From Chloroflexota bacterium (GTDB taxonomy: Bacteria; Chloroflexota; UBA11872; VXOZ01), in NCBI GenBank assembly GCA_022824225.1, contig JAJEAH010000028.1:1-64000 (forward strand): a stretch of 64,000 nt of DNA, in the 5' to 3' direction. A program made the translations under genes and the position numbers. The notes beneath the pieces are model-generated. The model did not search any database. It saw only the letters and a program-made list of their open reading frames with translations, and was not told the origin of the DNA. Positions 8,298 through 17,020 of this stretch are shown here, one piece after another. Position 1 is the first letter of the stretch; each line of letters begins with the position of its first letter.

Positions 8298-9764
8298 CTA
8301 CGCCGACGCGATGAGCGTAGAGGCGCCATGGACCGTGTACCGTTCGTCGACCGTGCCTTCCAACGTGCCTTCCGCGTGGACGTGGGCCTCGATAGGATTC
8401 TGAATGTCCAGGTCCTCTCGCGCCACCGCATCCTTGAGCATGCTGAATGCCGAGCCGCCCCGGGCATGGAACGCGTCCATCGCCACCCGGTATTTCTTTT
8501 CCGGTTGTAGCGGCTTGTCGTCCACGCGAACGTCCTGCACGCGTTCGCCGGTTGGGCGGGTGAGGTCTACGTGCACCTGCATGCCGGACTGGTGAAGGAA
8601 GTTGCAGCCGGGCAGCGCCGAAGCGGACTCCAATGCTTGCACCAATTCCTCGCGTCGATCTTGCGGCAAGAATGCATAGGATTGGTCGGCCACGCTGTGT
8701 TCCAGGGCTTGCCGAACCTGCTCACCGGTGAGCGTGAGCAATCTTGAGAGCGGGAAGCTGCGGACGCAGAGTTGGAGGTCCCAGGGCGTGAGCTTATGTC
8801 CCGGGGCAAAGAGCGGCGTTATGAACGTTGCTTTGGTCCAAGCAATATCCGCGCCAGTGGCCGCGCGCCAAATGTCCATGGCCGTGTTGCCCAGGCCGTT
8901 GCCGGTCAGATAGTTCTCCCCCACGTTCTCGCCAGCGGCGCCGATAGGGCGCAACATGTCCGGATTGTTGCGGCGGCCTTGCAGGCGCAGCAGTCGCTCC
9001 GTAACTTCATCTGCCGGAGAGTTGGCGTCGATTGTATGCAGGGCATACGTGACTTCGGGCACGCCCTCGGTCGGCGTAATGTCGATTTGCCCCATGAACA
9101 TACCGTTCAGACCGGCCTGCACGATACTGGTCTTGCCCACCGTGATCGGCCGCAGAGAAGGATGGTGACAGTGGCCGCTGAGGATGAGGTCGATTTCCGG
9201 TACCAGTTCCGCCAACAGGATGTCTTGCGCCATTCCTGAGTGGGAGAGCACCACCACGAAGTCCACGCGGTCGCGATAGGCGTTTACGAGACTGGCCGTC
9301 TTCGCTGCCGACCGGCGCGCCGAGGGATAGAAGTTGTTGGATGGCGCCGCCAAGTCCCAATGGTCGTCTTCCGTGCAGATACCGATGAACAACATGCGGA
9401 AACCGTCTATCGTGAACAATCGGTAAGGACGGCACGAGGCCGGCAGGCGGGCATTGAACCCGCTGGTGCAGAGCATCGCGCCGCTGCTCTGCGCAATCAG
9501 GAAGTCCAGATGCCAGGGATCGAACCGCGAGAGTTCCGCGTTGCCGGGGGTGACGATATCGTAGCCAAGCGAACGGAGCGTCCACGCCGTGATGCGGTCG
9601 TCCTCCTGCGGGCGGCGGTGGCGCTTCAGGCGAAAGAAGTCGCCTACGTCGACGAAGAGCACGTTGTCGTGCTCCGCCCGGCTTGCTTGGACAAGATGCG
9701 CCAAGCGCGGTGCCGCGCGCACGAATCCGTGAAGATCGTTCGTTTGCAGAATTCTGATGCTCAA
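8298..9764 (-). CDS. 5'-nucleotidase/UshA-like phosphoesterase with altered active site
   Basis: The protein has the two-domain architecture of the 5'-nucleotidase family: an N-terminal calcineurin-fold domain and a C-terminal nucleotide-binding domain (from about residue 300, including GNTAMDIWRAATGADIAW and KKYRVAMDAF). Metal-site blocks are TNDLHG (Asp10, His12), DVGDFF (Asp42), GNAELSRFD (74-82), VLSHSG and SGHCHH. The family motif is GNHE(F/L)D, and here the catalytic His is Ala76. The start is uncertain. TTG at 9764 puts the first beta-strand at the N-terminus, while the longer open frame to 10052 looks non-coding. No signal peptide is seen, unlike secreted UshA. It is probably co-transcribed with the metallophosphoesterase. 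Confidence 0.8.
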   Translation of the reverse strand: MSIRILQTNDLHGFVRAAPRLAHLVQASRAEHDNVLFVDVGDFFRLKRHRRPQEDDRITAWTLRSLGYDIVTPGNAELSRFDPWHLDFLIAQSSGAMLCTSGFNARLPASCRPYRLFTIDGFRMLFIGICTEDDHWDLAAPSNNFYPSARRSAAKTASLVNAYRDRVDFVVVLSHSGMAQDILLAELVPEIDLILSGHCHHPSLRPITVGKTSIVQAGLNGMFMGQIDITPTEGVPEVTYALHTIDANSPADEVTERLLRLQGRRNNPDMLRPIGAAGENVGENYLTGNGLGNTAMDIWRAATGADIAWTKATFITPLFAPGHKLTPWDLQLCVRSFPLSRLLTLTGEQVRQALEHSVADQSYAFLPQDRREELVQALESASALPGCNFLHQSGMQVHVDLTRPTGERVQDVRVDDKPLQPEKKYRVAMDAFHARGGSAFSMLKDAVAREDLDIQNPIEAHVHAEGTLEGTVDERYTVHGASTLIASA

Positions 9765-10166
9765 GCGGTTGTTTCCACTCGTCCACTGTCGTCTGCACGG
9801 ACCCGCACCGCGTGGGCGGCGGCGCCAATGGACACACCACTGCACCAAACGGCGCACGCCGACGTCGTCCACGCATTCGCCTGGCCCCCTTCTCTCTTTC
9901 TTACCATACAAGAGGCGCGGCGCATTCCACAATACGGCTGGCCGCTGCAGCAGGCCCAGCTTGTTACAAAGGCCGAAACCGCTCAACCGGCACAGGGCTG
10001 AGGCGAGCGCAGTCTGTCTGCAGGCACTGCGGAGTTCACGGCTGCGCGTCAAGTGTGATATGCTGAAGCGTAACGATTGACTGACAGCGGCTCAAGTGCA
10101 CAACTCGCCCGCGCGGCGGTCAATTGGCGGGGAAGATTTAGGCTCGAACGTAGAGGAGGTCTACGA
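9765..10166. other. Divergent intergenic region
   Basis: This is the 402-base gap between the divergent nucleotidase-like and solute-binding genes. A weak promoter candidate for the latter is TTCACG (10035-10040), 18 bases, TATGCT (10059-10064). Frames open across the gap on both strands have no recognisable content. No RNA gene was seen. Confidence 0.35.
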
Positions 10167-11543
10167 ATGGAGCGTCTCTCTCGACGTACCCTTTTGGCGC
10201 TGGCTCCCGCAGTAGGCGGCGCAATTGCTTTGGGGGCATGCGGCCAGGTGGCGACGGCCCCCGCCGGGGATTCCGACGAGGCGGAACCGGAGGCAAAGCA
10301 ACCGGCGGCTGAGCCCGAGGCGAAGATTCAGGACGTCATCGTGTGGCACCACGGCTTCCCCATTTGGGACTTCACGATGGCGGAAGTGCCCAAGTCCATC
10401 AAGGCCGACTTCGACGCGAACTCCGGCTATACCATGGTGCCGGAGCAGCGGCCCAACGGCGGCTTTGGCGACGTGGCCACCGTCGTAGCGGCGGGCACCG
10501 CGCCGGACGTGGTCAAGACCCAGTCGTGGATTCAAAACGAGTGGGCCATCATCGAGGTCGTCCGTTGGCTTTCCGACTACATCAAGACGGCTCAGAACGT
10601 CTCGACCGACGACATGTGGCCGGACGCCGTGGTGCAGACGCAGTACCAGGGCCAGACCTCGGCGCTGCCGTACAGCATCGACACCCGCATCATGTACGTG
10701 AATCCGGACCAGTACCTGCAAGAGGGTCTGGACCCGGAAAACTTGCCGGCCACCTGGGAAGCTATGGATGAAGCGGTGGGCAAGACGTTCAAGGGCAGCG
10801 GCGACCAGATCACCCAGCTTTCGTGGGACCCCTACCGCGGTTCCGGCGGGGTGAACACGTGGATGGTGCCGTACTGGCAGCTTGGCGGGGAAATCTTCAA
10901 CGATGAAAAGACGAAATTCACCGTCAATAACGAGATGGCCGTGCAAGCCCTCCAGTGGCACATGCGCATCTACGACCTGCAGGGCGGCTGGCTGAACATC
11001 CAGCCGTTCCACACCGATAAGCGCAACCGCGAGCAGTTCGGCTCCGGGGAGATGACCCACTACTACGAGGCGAACGCGACGCGCGCCGCGCTCAAGGATG
11101 CGTTCCCCGAGTTTGTGTTCGCCTTCGGCGGCTATCCCCAACCGGCGGGCGGGCGCCAAGCCACCTACACCGGCGACTGGGCGTTCTGCTTGCCCAACGG
11201 CAGCGAGAATCCCGATGGCGGCTTCGCCTTCTTGGACTTCATGTACAGTCCCGACGTGGACATACGCTGGGCCAACGCCATGGACCGCATACCCGTGCGC
11301 AAGTCGGTGGCGCAGAGCGACGTCTACATCCAGGGCGATCCGTTCAAGGAACTCGTCATCGGCGAGATGGAAGGGGCGCACTTCTGGACCGGCGTGCCCG
11401 CCATCCGCGACGTGCGAGCAGGCACCGGCGAATTCATCAACAGCATCCGGGAAGGCCGCGCCACAATCCAGGAATCGCTGGCCGAATACGAGCAGAAAGG
11501 CCAGACTGCTATGGACGATTGGGCGGCCAAACTGGGCAGTTAG
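10167..11543 (+). CDS. Extracellular solute-binding lipoprotein, family 1 (orphan)
   Basis: This is a ligand-binding protein of a sugar-type ABC transporter, 458 residues, exported and lipid-anchored. The start is ATG 10167 after AGAGGAGGT. A Tat-like SRRTLL motif (residues 5-10) precedes a hydrophobic run and the lipobox LGAC with Cys25. An acidic, Ala/Glu-rich linker follows. The mature fold contains LDPENLPATW, YWQLGGE and YDLQGGW, blocks shared with the lipoproteins at 20581 and 52920. No permease or ATPase gene adjoins it, so it must work with components encoded elsewhere. A strong hairpin follows at 11665. Confidence 0.88.
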   Translation: MERLSRRTLLALAPAVGGAIALGACGQVATAPAGDSDEAEPEAKQPAAEPEAKIQDVIVWHHGFPIWDFTMAEVPKSIKADFDANSGYTMVPEQRPNGGFGDVATVVAAGTAPDVVKTQSWIQNEWAIIEVVRWLSDYIKTAQNVSTDDMWPDAVVQTQYQGQTSALPYSIDTRIMYVNPDQYLQEGLDPENLPATWEAMDEAVGKTFKGSGDQITQLSWDPYRGSGGVNTWMVPYWQLGGEIFNDEKTKFTVNNEMAVQALQWHMRIYDLQGGWLNIQPFHTDKRNREQFGSGEMTHYYEANATRAALKDAFPEFVFAFGGYPQPAGGRQATYTGDWAFCLPNGSENPDGGFAFLDFMYSPDVDIRWANAMDRIPVRKSVAQSDVYIQGDPFKELVIGEMEGAHFWTGVPAIRDVRAGTGEFINSIREGRATIQESLAEYEQKGQTAMDDWAAKLGS

Positions 11544-11664
11544 GCCGGTCGGCGGACCGCGTGTGCGCCGCTGGGCGCATGGTGTCGTCCCGTTTGGCGT
11601 TTGATTCGTCCCATCTGACGTGGCCGAGCCGGGCTGTCCGTTGCCCGCAACGGGGCCAGAAAAC

Positions 11665-11698
11665 GCGCAGGGGAATGCACATCTGCACTCCCTTGCGC
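11665..11698. terminator. Strong 34-base hairpin in the 11544-12083 spacer
   Basis: Two 15-base arms (starting GCGCAGGGG and ending TTGCGC) pair with one wobble and one mismatch around a 4-base loop. On the plus strand ATCTTCTT follows; on the minus strand GTTTTCT follows. It probably ends transcripts of the solute-binding gene, though it is about 120 bases past the stop. Apart from this stem and a smaller CGCGAAC/GTTCGCG stem near 11735, the 540-base spacer shows no gene. Confidence 0.5.
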
Positions 11699-12083
11699 AT
11701 CTTCTTGCAAAGGGGATGGCGCTTAACCAACCCGCGAACGCGAGTTCGCGCCAGCCGCTGGCGGAGCGGGCCCTGGCCTTTGGTGGAAGCTAGGGCGACA
11801 GGGCCGCAGTTTCGCTGCTTGGCTAAGGCGATATTGGCGATTGTGCTGTCGACGACTACGTACACCCCCGACCGCCCGTCGGAAGCCGGGGTTTTCGATT
11901 CCTCGAGAGGGTATGAACTGAGCCCGGCGCATTGCGTGGCACGAACGGCATTTGCTGAGGCGGTATACTCACGCTACGCGGACCGCAATTGGACTGCCCC
12001 GCAACCTATCGCCCCGATGGCTTCCGCCTAGGTTAGGTAGAATGAACATTAGGGGTTGTTTGGTGCACCTGGAGGTCTACCAG

Positions 12084-13016
12084 ATGGGGAGCACGTCGCT
12101 TGAGAATTTCACCGCAGCCGACGTCACAGATCAGAGTGGCAAGACCTTCTTCATCACGGGCGCAAATACCGGCATCGGGTTTGAGGCGGCAAAAGTGCTT
12201 GCGGAACGTGGGGCCCGCGTGCTGTTGGGGTGCCGCTCCACAGCGCGGGCGGAAGCCGCAGTCGAAGAGATTCGCGCGGCAAATCCCGCCGCCGACCTGG
12301 ACACAATTGAACTGGACCTGGGTGACCTGGCCTTGGTCCGCGCGGCTGCGCAGACCGTTGCCGCCGAGCCGCGCTTGGACGGGCTCCTGAATAACGCAGG
12401 CGTGATGCGCACGCCGTACGGCCTCACCAAAGACGGCTTTGAGACGCAGTTCGGGATCAATCACCTGGGGCACTTTGCGCTCACCGGTCTGCTTCTACCC
12501 ACCCTTGAGCAGACTCCCGGATCACGCATCGTAATCACAAGCAGCGTCGGCCATCGCCGGGGCCAGATTCTGTTCGCAGACATCAATGCGGCACAGCGGT
12601 ATAACCCCATGGAGCGCTACTACATGAGCAAGCTGGCAAACTTGCTGTTCATGTATGAGTTGGACCGGCGGTTGCGGGCCAAAGGCTCGAACACCATTGC
12701 GCTTGGCGTGCACCCTGGCGTATCGAACACGGACTTGGGGCGGCATATGTCGCCGGTTTTCCACATCCTCCTGGCCCCATTGATGTTCCTGCTGAGTTCA
12801 CCACCGGAAGGAGCCTGGTCGACGTTGCTTGGCGCCACAGCGCCTGGAGTGGAGGGCGGTCAGTATTTTGGACCGGGCAACCGCCTGGAGTGGCGAGGGC
12901 CGGCCAAGCAGGTAGATTCCACCGACCTAAGCAAAGACCCCGCACTGGCCCAGCGGCTGTGGGATATATCGGTGGAGCTTTCGGGCGTTGATCCGGGACT
13001 GGGTCCCGCTTCGTGA
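12084..13016 (+). CDS. Short-chain dehydrogenase/reductase (retinol dehydrogenase-like)
   Basis: This is a classical-type SDR of 310 residues that would oxidise an alcohol or reduce a carbonyl with NAD(P). The Rossmann motif TGANTGIG spans residues 25-32, with Arg51 in LLGCRST suggesting NADP preference. NNAG (103-106), the catalytic ITSS serine (153/154) and YYMSK (Tyr179, Lys183) complete the active site. The C-terminal part resembles retinol-dehydrogenase/WWOX-like members. ATG 12084 is chosen because GGAGG lies about 10 bases upstream; in-frame starts at 12042 (ATG) and 12063 (GTG) are possible. The gene is isolated and the substrate unknown. Confidence 0.88.
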   Translation: MGSTSLENFTAADVTDQSGKTFFITGANTGIGFEAAKVLAERGARVLLGCRSTARAEAAVEEIRAANPAADLDTIELDLGDLALVRAAAQTVAAEPRLDGLLNNAGVMRTPYGLTKDGFETQFGINHLGHFALTGLLLPTLEQTPGSRIVITSSVGHRRGQILFADINAAQRYNPMERYYMSKLANLLFMYELDRRLRAKGSNTIALGVHPGVSNTDLGRHMSPVFHILLAPLMFLLSSPPEGAWSTLLGATAPGVEGGQYFGPGNRLEWRGPAKQVDSTDLSKDPALAQRLWDISVELSGVDPGLGPAS

Positions 13017-13252
13017 ACGGCGAATTGAGGCACCCCAGGCCTCGTATTGCCCACGAACCTAGCCGGAGGGACCACGAAAGCGCGCCGCGCTCATTGGGGC
13101 CGAGCGGGGAACAGTCCGAAAGGCGGGGAATCCCAAACTCGCGCCAAACCTACGCGGACACTGGTATGCACTCAGGTCAATAGAGTATACTCCAGTTAGG
13201 AAACGCGCCAGGTTACCTTCCAGCTGTGCTGTGTGAGTGAGGAGTGAGATCC

Positions 13253-14188
13253 ATGCCGCGCAAAGCCTTGGTAGCAACTGCCTGCGTCGGCCACATGGGC
13301 GGGCGTCCTACCGTTGCCGCCAACCACGACTTGGCAGTTGAGCTACTCGACCAGATGGGCGGCCTGGGGGCCGACCTCGCTTGTCTACCTGAAGAGTTTA
13401 CGTATTTGGGCTTGCCGCGGGACCAGCAGAAAAATGCCTGGGAGCAGATTCCCGGGCCAACGTCGGACCTCTATGCAGCAAAGGCCCGCGAGCACGGCAT
13501 GTACGTAGCCGCGGGGATGTGCGAGGTGCGCGGCGACGTACGCATAAACACCAGTGTGCTGTTCGACCGCCGGGGTGAAATCGTGGGTCAGTACGACAAG
13601 ATTCATCCAACGTTGGGAGAGCTCGAATCCGGCACCGTGCCAGGGGTGTATGCTGACGTCCCGGTCTTCGACACGGATTTCGGCAAGGTCGGCATGCTCA
13701 TCTGCTTTGACGTTGACTATCCCGAGGAGTGGGAGCGCATCGGCGCTGCCGGCGCAGAGCTTGTGGTCTTCCCCAGCATGTGCGACGGTGGGCTGCGTCT
13801 GCGGGCGTATGCCTGGTTGCACAGCTACGTAGTCGTTTCCTCCGTGAGCGGGGGACGCTCCCGCATCATCAATAAGCTGGGCGACGAGGTCGCAGCCAGC
13901 GGGTTGGGCGTGCACGTGGCCCACGGTACAGTCGATCTTGAAGCTGAGGTCTTCCACTACGATCAGCAATACGAGCAAATCCGGCGGATGCAGACGGATC
14001 TCGGCCATAGAGTGACTATCATAGGGACTCGGGACGACGGCGCTTTCATGGTGGAATCCAACGACCAGGCGTGGCCGCTGGCCCGCTTGAAGAGCCATTA
14101 CGGGCTTGAAAACTGGGTTGAGTACCATGCGCGTTCGGTCCGTGAGGCGGACCGTGTGTTGGCGCAGCAATCCGTGGCAGCCGGCTAG
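13253..14188 (+). CDS. Carbon-nitrogen hydrolase (nitrilase superfamily amidase)
   Basis: This 311-residue cytoplasmic enzyme hydrolyses amide, nitrile or carbamoyl bonds; the substrate is not predictable. The Glu-Lys-Cys triad is visible as LPEEF (Glu47), YDKIHPT (Lys116) and LICFDVDYPE (Cys151). The family's core is complete, and a C-terminal tail of about 40 residues may mediate assembly. The start is ATG 13253, eight bases after GAGGAG; a GTG at 13244 overlaps the ribosome site. A TATACT near 13188 could be a -10 box but has no convincing -35. The gene precedes the amino-acid transporter locus, so a role in releasing ammonia or amino acids is possible but unproven. Confidence 0.88.
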   Translation: MPRKALVATACVGHMGGRPTVAANHDLAVELLDQMGGLGADLACLPEEFTYLGLPRDQQKNAWEQIPGPTSDLYAAKAREHGMYVAAGMCEVRGDVRINTSVLFDRRGEIVGQYDKIHPTLGELESGTVPGVYADVPVFDTDFGKVGMLICFDVDYPEEWERIGAAGAELVVFPSMCDGGLRLRAYAWLHSYVVVSSVSGGRSRIINKLGDEVAASGLGVHVAHGTVDLEAEVFHYDQQYEQIRRMQTDLGHRVTIIGTRDDGAFMVESNDQAWPLARLKSHYGLENWVEYHARSVREADRVLAQQSVAAG

Positions 14189-14340
14189 GCGAGAGGCTTG
14201 TAGACTTCCGGCACGGCAGCGCATTCGTTTGAGAATGAAAGGAGATGAAGCTAACCTCACAAAGTACCTGCAAGTCATGCTGCGCTTGACAACGCGGTTG
14301 AGTGCTGGAAGTCAATGAAGTCGAAGGGCAGGTGGTGGTG

Positions 14341-14369
14341 TTGCCAGGTGAGGTCACGGCAAATATAAT
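14341..14369 (+). promoter_or_regulatory. Promoter of the amino-acid transporter locus
   Basis: TTGCCA (14341-14346), 17 bases and TATAAT (14364-14369) precede the first binding-protein gene. The predicted start near 14376 gives a leader of about 40 bases ending with TTAGGAGGC. Confidence 0.7.
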
Positions 14370-14387
14370 GGACTGCAGTATAGTCCA
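14369..14387. promoter_or_regulatory. Inverted repeat at the predicted transcription start
   Basis: TGGACT, seven bases, AGTCCA forms a perfect inverted repeat overlapping the last base of the -10 box and the predicted +1. It is well placed for repressor binding or as a 5' stem that stabilises the mRNA. No regulator is encoded nearby. Confidence 0.45.
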
Positions 14388-14417
14388 CGTTTGTGAGAGG
14401 ATTTAGGAGGCAGACAC

Positions 14418-15560
14418 ATGTCAAGAGCGTTTAAGCTCCTGGTTGGCCTGGGCGTGATGCTGGCGCTGTTGTTTAGCGTCGCGTGCGCCGAGACTACCGA
14501 GATGGCGCCGGAAACGGCCGCAGAGGAGACCGAGAAGGAAGCGATGGCCGAGGAAATGCCAGAAGAGTCCATGGCCATGACTTCTCGTCTGGATACCGTG
14601 CTGGAGCGCGGTCACGTCATTTGCGCCAGCCGCAATGATGTCCCCGGCTATGGTTCCGTGGATGAGGCCGGCAACAACGTTGGCTTCGATATCGACCTTT
14701 GCCGCGCGCTTGCGGCGGCTGTGCTGGGCGATCCCGACGCGTTCGAGATTCGCTTGATCACGGCGGCTGAGCGCGGCCCCACCGTTCAGTCCGGTGAGGT
14801 CGACATGCTGGTGCGCACCGTTACGTGGACCACGTCCCGTGATGCCTCTTGGGGCAATTACGCGCAGACGATGTTCTACGACGGCCAGGGCTTCATGGTT
14901 CCCAGCAGCTTGGGCGTGACGAGCGCGTTCGAGTTGGGCGGCGCCGCGGTCTGCGTTACCAGCGGCACGACCACCGAGTTGAACATGGCTGACTTCTTCC
15001 GCCAGAACAACTTGGAGTACAACCCGAAGGTCTACGAAGATACCGACGTGGTGCTGGAAGCCTATGAGAGCGGCGCCTGCGAGGTCTTCACCAACGACCG
15101 CTCGCAGCTTGCCGCGTTGCGGACGGCTCTGGCGAATCCTGAAGACCACGTCATCCTGCCGGAGACGATTTCCGAAGAGCCGCTGGGTCCGGTTGTGCCC
15201 CATGGTGACGAGCAATGGTTCGACATTGTGAAGACCGTGATGGGCATCCTGATCTATGCCGAGGCGTATGGCATCAACTCCACCAACGTCGATGAAGTCG
15301 CCGTCGGTGACAATGTTAAGGCGAAGCGCCTGCTCGGCACGGAGGGTTCGTTCGGTCAAGAGGAACTCGGTCTCGATCAGATCGTGGGCCAGACCGTCAT
15401 CAAGGCGGTGGGCAACTACGGTGAGATCTATGCGCGCAACCTGGACAACCCCGATGGTGTCCAGCTACCGCGTGAGGGTTCCCGCAACGCTCTGTGGTCG
15501 AATGCGCCGTGTACTGACTGCCCGAAGGGCGGCCAGATCTACTCTCAGCCATTGCGCTAG
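14418..15560 (+). CDS. aapJ: General L-amino-acid ABC transporter, substrate-binding lipoprotein 1
   Basis: This is the periplasmic-type binding component for polar amino acids, 380 residues. The signal peptide ends in a lipobox-like SVAC (Cys23), followed by a Glu/Met-rich linker (about residues 25-53). The mature domain has the AapJ/BztA blocks VGFDIDLCRALAAAVLGD, ITAAERGP, VTWTTSRDASWG and PHGDEQWFDIV. Before the C-terminal GGQIYSQPLR there is a CTDC insert that I do not recall from proteobacterial AapJ. The start is ATG 14418 after TTAGGAGGC. It is the first of two tandem paralogues, and a terminator follows it, so it may be made in excess over the rest of the transporter. Confidence 0.92.
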   Translation: MSRAFKLLVGLGVMLALLFSVACAETTEMAPETAAEETEKEAMAEEMPEESMAMTSRLDTVLERGHVICASRNDVPGYGSVDEAGNNVGFDIDLCRALAAAVLGDPDAFEIRLITAAERGPTVQSGEVDMLVRTVTWTTSRDASWGNYAQTMFYDGQGFMVPSSLGVTSAFELGGAAVCVTSGTTTELNMADFFRQNNLEYNPKVYEDTDVVLEAYESGACEVFTNDRSQLAALRTALANPEDHVILPETISEEPLGPVVPHGDEQWFDIVKTVMGILIYAEAYGINSTNVDEVAVGDNVKAKRLLGTEGSFGQEELGLDQIVGQTVIKAVGNYGEIYARNLDNPDGVQLPREGSRNALWSNAPCTDCPKGGQIYSQPLR

Positions 15561-15580
15561 TTCGTAGTCGCTGACTACTG

Positions 15581-15618
15581 TCGCGTCGGCCTGGGTCATC
15601 CGGGCCGGCGCGATTTTT
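15581..15618 (+). terminator. Rho-independent terminator between tandem binding-protein genes
   Basis: Arms at 15581-15592 (TCGCGTCGGCCT) and 15602-15613 (GGGCCGGCGCGA) pair over 12 positions with wobbles. They are followed directly by TTTTT (15614-15618). It lies 20 bases after the first gene's stop. Confidence 0.8.
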
Positions 15619-15763
15619 CATATGGGCGCGGCGGCTATGGGTCCTATGGGTCCGGAGCGAGGACACCCGCTCTGGGTGTACGGACGGAGTCTTCGACTGC
15701 GCCTGTGGAATGACGACAAATTGCAGGCGAAAGCGCTGCTTGCAATGGGGAGGCAGGTTGACC

Positions 15764-16915
15764 ATGGACGGACAATGGAATCGGGCAAGGGGGCTTTCTT
15801 TTGCGCTGGCGCTGGCGTTCGCGGCGTTGCTGGGCGTAGGCTGTGCGACGACTGGTGAACCGGCGACAGTGGCGCCGCCTACCGAGGACGCGGCTGAGAC
15901 CGAAGCTGCGCAGGCTGCGCCTTCTCCCACGGAGAGTTCCCGTCTCAATACCGTGCGTGAGCGGGGACGGCTCGTCTGCGCCAGCCTCAACGATACGCCG
16001 GGGTTCGGCTACCTGGACGACAACGGTAGGAACGTTGGATTCGACATCGATCTCTGTCGTGCTGTGGCTGCCGCCGTATTGGGTGACGCGGACGCAGTGG
16101 ATATTCGTTTGATTACGGCGGCCGAACGCGGGCCCGTCATGCAGTCCGGCGAGGTCGACTTGCTTGTGTACGTCACGACGTGGACCACTTCCCGCGACAC
16201 CAGTTGGGGAAACTTCGTGCAAACCATGTTCTACGACGGGCAGGGCTTCATGGTGCCGGTTAGCTCAGGAGTGACGAGCGCATACGAACTGGCCGGCGCG
16301 GCCGTTTGTGTCAACACGGGCACCACAACGGAATTGAACATGGCCGACTTCTTCCGCCAGAATCGCATGGAATACAATCCCAAGACGTTCGAGGAGTCGC
16401 AGGTGGCGTTTGAGGCCTACAAGAGCGGGGCCTGTGAAGTGTACACGTCGGACCGTTCCGCGCTCACGGCGTTGCGGAGTTCACTTGAAAATCCCGAAGA
16501 GCACATTATCCTGCCGGAGACTATTTCCGAGGAACCGCTTGGGCCAATGGTGCCGCACGGTGACGAACAGTGGTTCGACATCGTGAAGGCCGTCATGGGT
16601 ATTCTCATCTATGCTGAAGCGTATGGCATCCACTCCGGCAACGTGGACGAAGTCGCCGTCGGAGACAACGTGAAGGCAAAGCGCCTGCTCGGCACAGAAG
16701 GTTCGTTCGGACAAGATGAACTCGGTCTCGATCAAACGGTGGGACAAACCGTTATCAAACTAGTGGGCAACTACGGCGAAATATATGACCGCAACCTGGG
16801 ACCGGAAACGGCCATAGACCTGCCCCGTAAAGGCTCGCGCAACGCCCTGTGGGCCAACGCGCCGTGTTCGGATTGTCCTAAAGGCGGACAGATCTACTCC
16901 CAGCCATTGCGTTAA
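15764..16915 (+). CDS. aapJ: General L-amino-acid ABC transporter, substrate-binding lipoprotein 2
   Basis: This is a tandem paralogue of the preceding gene, 383 residues, with the same blocks: VGFDIDLCRAVAAAVLGD, ITAAERGP and PHGDEQWFDIV. It also has a CSDC insert before the identical GGQIYSQPLR end. The signal peptide (about residues 1-29) ends in the lipobox GVGC. The start is ATG 15764 after GGGGAGG; the open frame extends further upstream without support. The C-terminal halves of the two copies are nearly identical while signals and linkers differ, so ligand range or membrane display may have diverged. Promoter activity for this copy is not obvious; read-through of the terminator is one option. 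Confidence 0.9.
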   Translation: MDGQWNRARGLSFALALAFAALLGVGCATTGEPATVAPPTEDAAETEAAQAAPSPTESSRLNTVRERGRLVCASLNDTPGFGYLDDNGRNVGFDIDLCRAVAAAVLGDADAVDIRLITAAERGPVMQSGEVDLLVYVTTWTTSRDTSWGNFVQTMFYDGQGFMVPVSSGVTSAYELAGAAVCVNTGTTTELNMADFFRQNRMEYNPKTFEESQVAFEAYKSGACEVYTSDRSALTALRSSLENPEEHIILPETISEEPLGPMVPHGDEQWFDIVKAVMGILIYAEAYGIHSGNVDEVAVGDNVKAKRLLGTEGSFGQDELGLDQTVGQTVIKLVGNYGEIYDRNLGPETAIDLPRKGSRNALWANAPCSDCPKGGQIYSQPLR

Positions 16916-17020
16916 TCGGGTGACAGGCGACGTGGGACAGGTGGACGCGAGGCAGGCTGAATCGTGTATACTGCTGTCAGCGTTGGCTGTCGAATGCGCA
17001 ACCGTTAAGGATTGAGATCG

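Noticed and set aside
8298-10052. Long 584-codon version of the 5'-nucleotidase-like gene
   Set aside because: The first 96 codons are Arg/Gly/Cys-rich and lack a signal peptide; family similarity starts at the TTG at 9764.
10161-11381. 406-codon frame antisense to the solute-binding gene
   Set aside because: His/Val/Arg-rich shadow typical of the opposite strand of GC-rich genes.
11880-11915. tRNA T-arm-like TTCGATTCC
   Set aside because: The loop is nine bases, and no acceptor or anticodon stems could be fitted around it.
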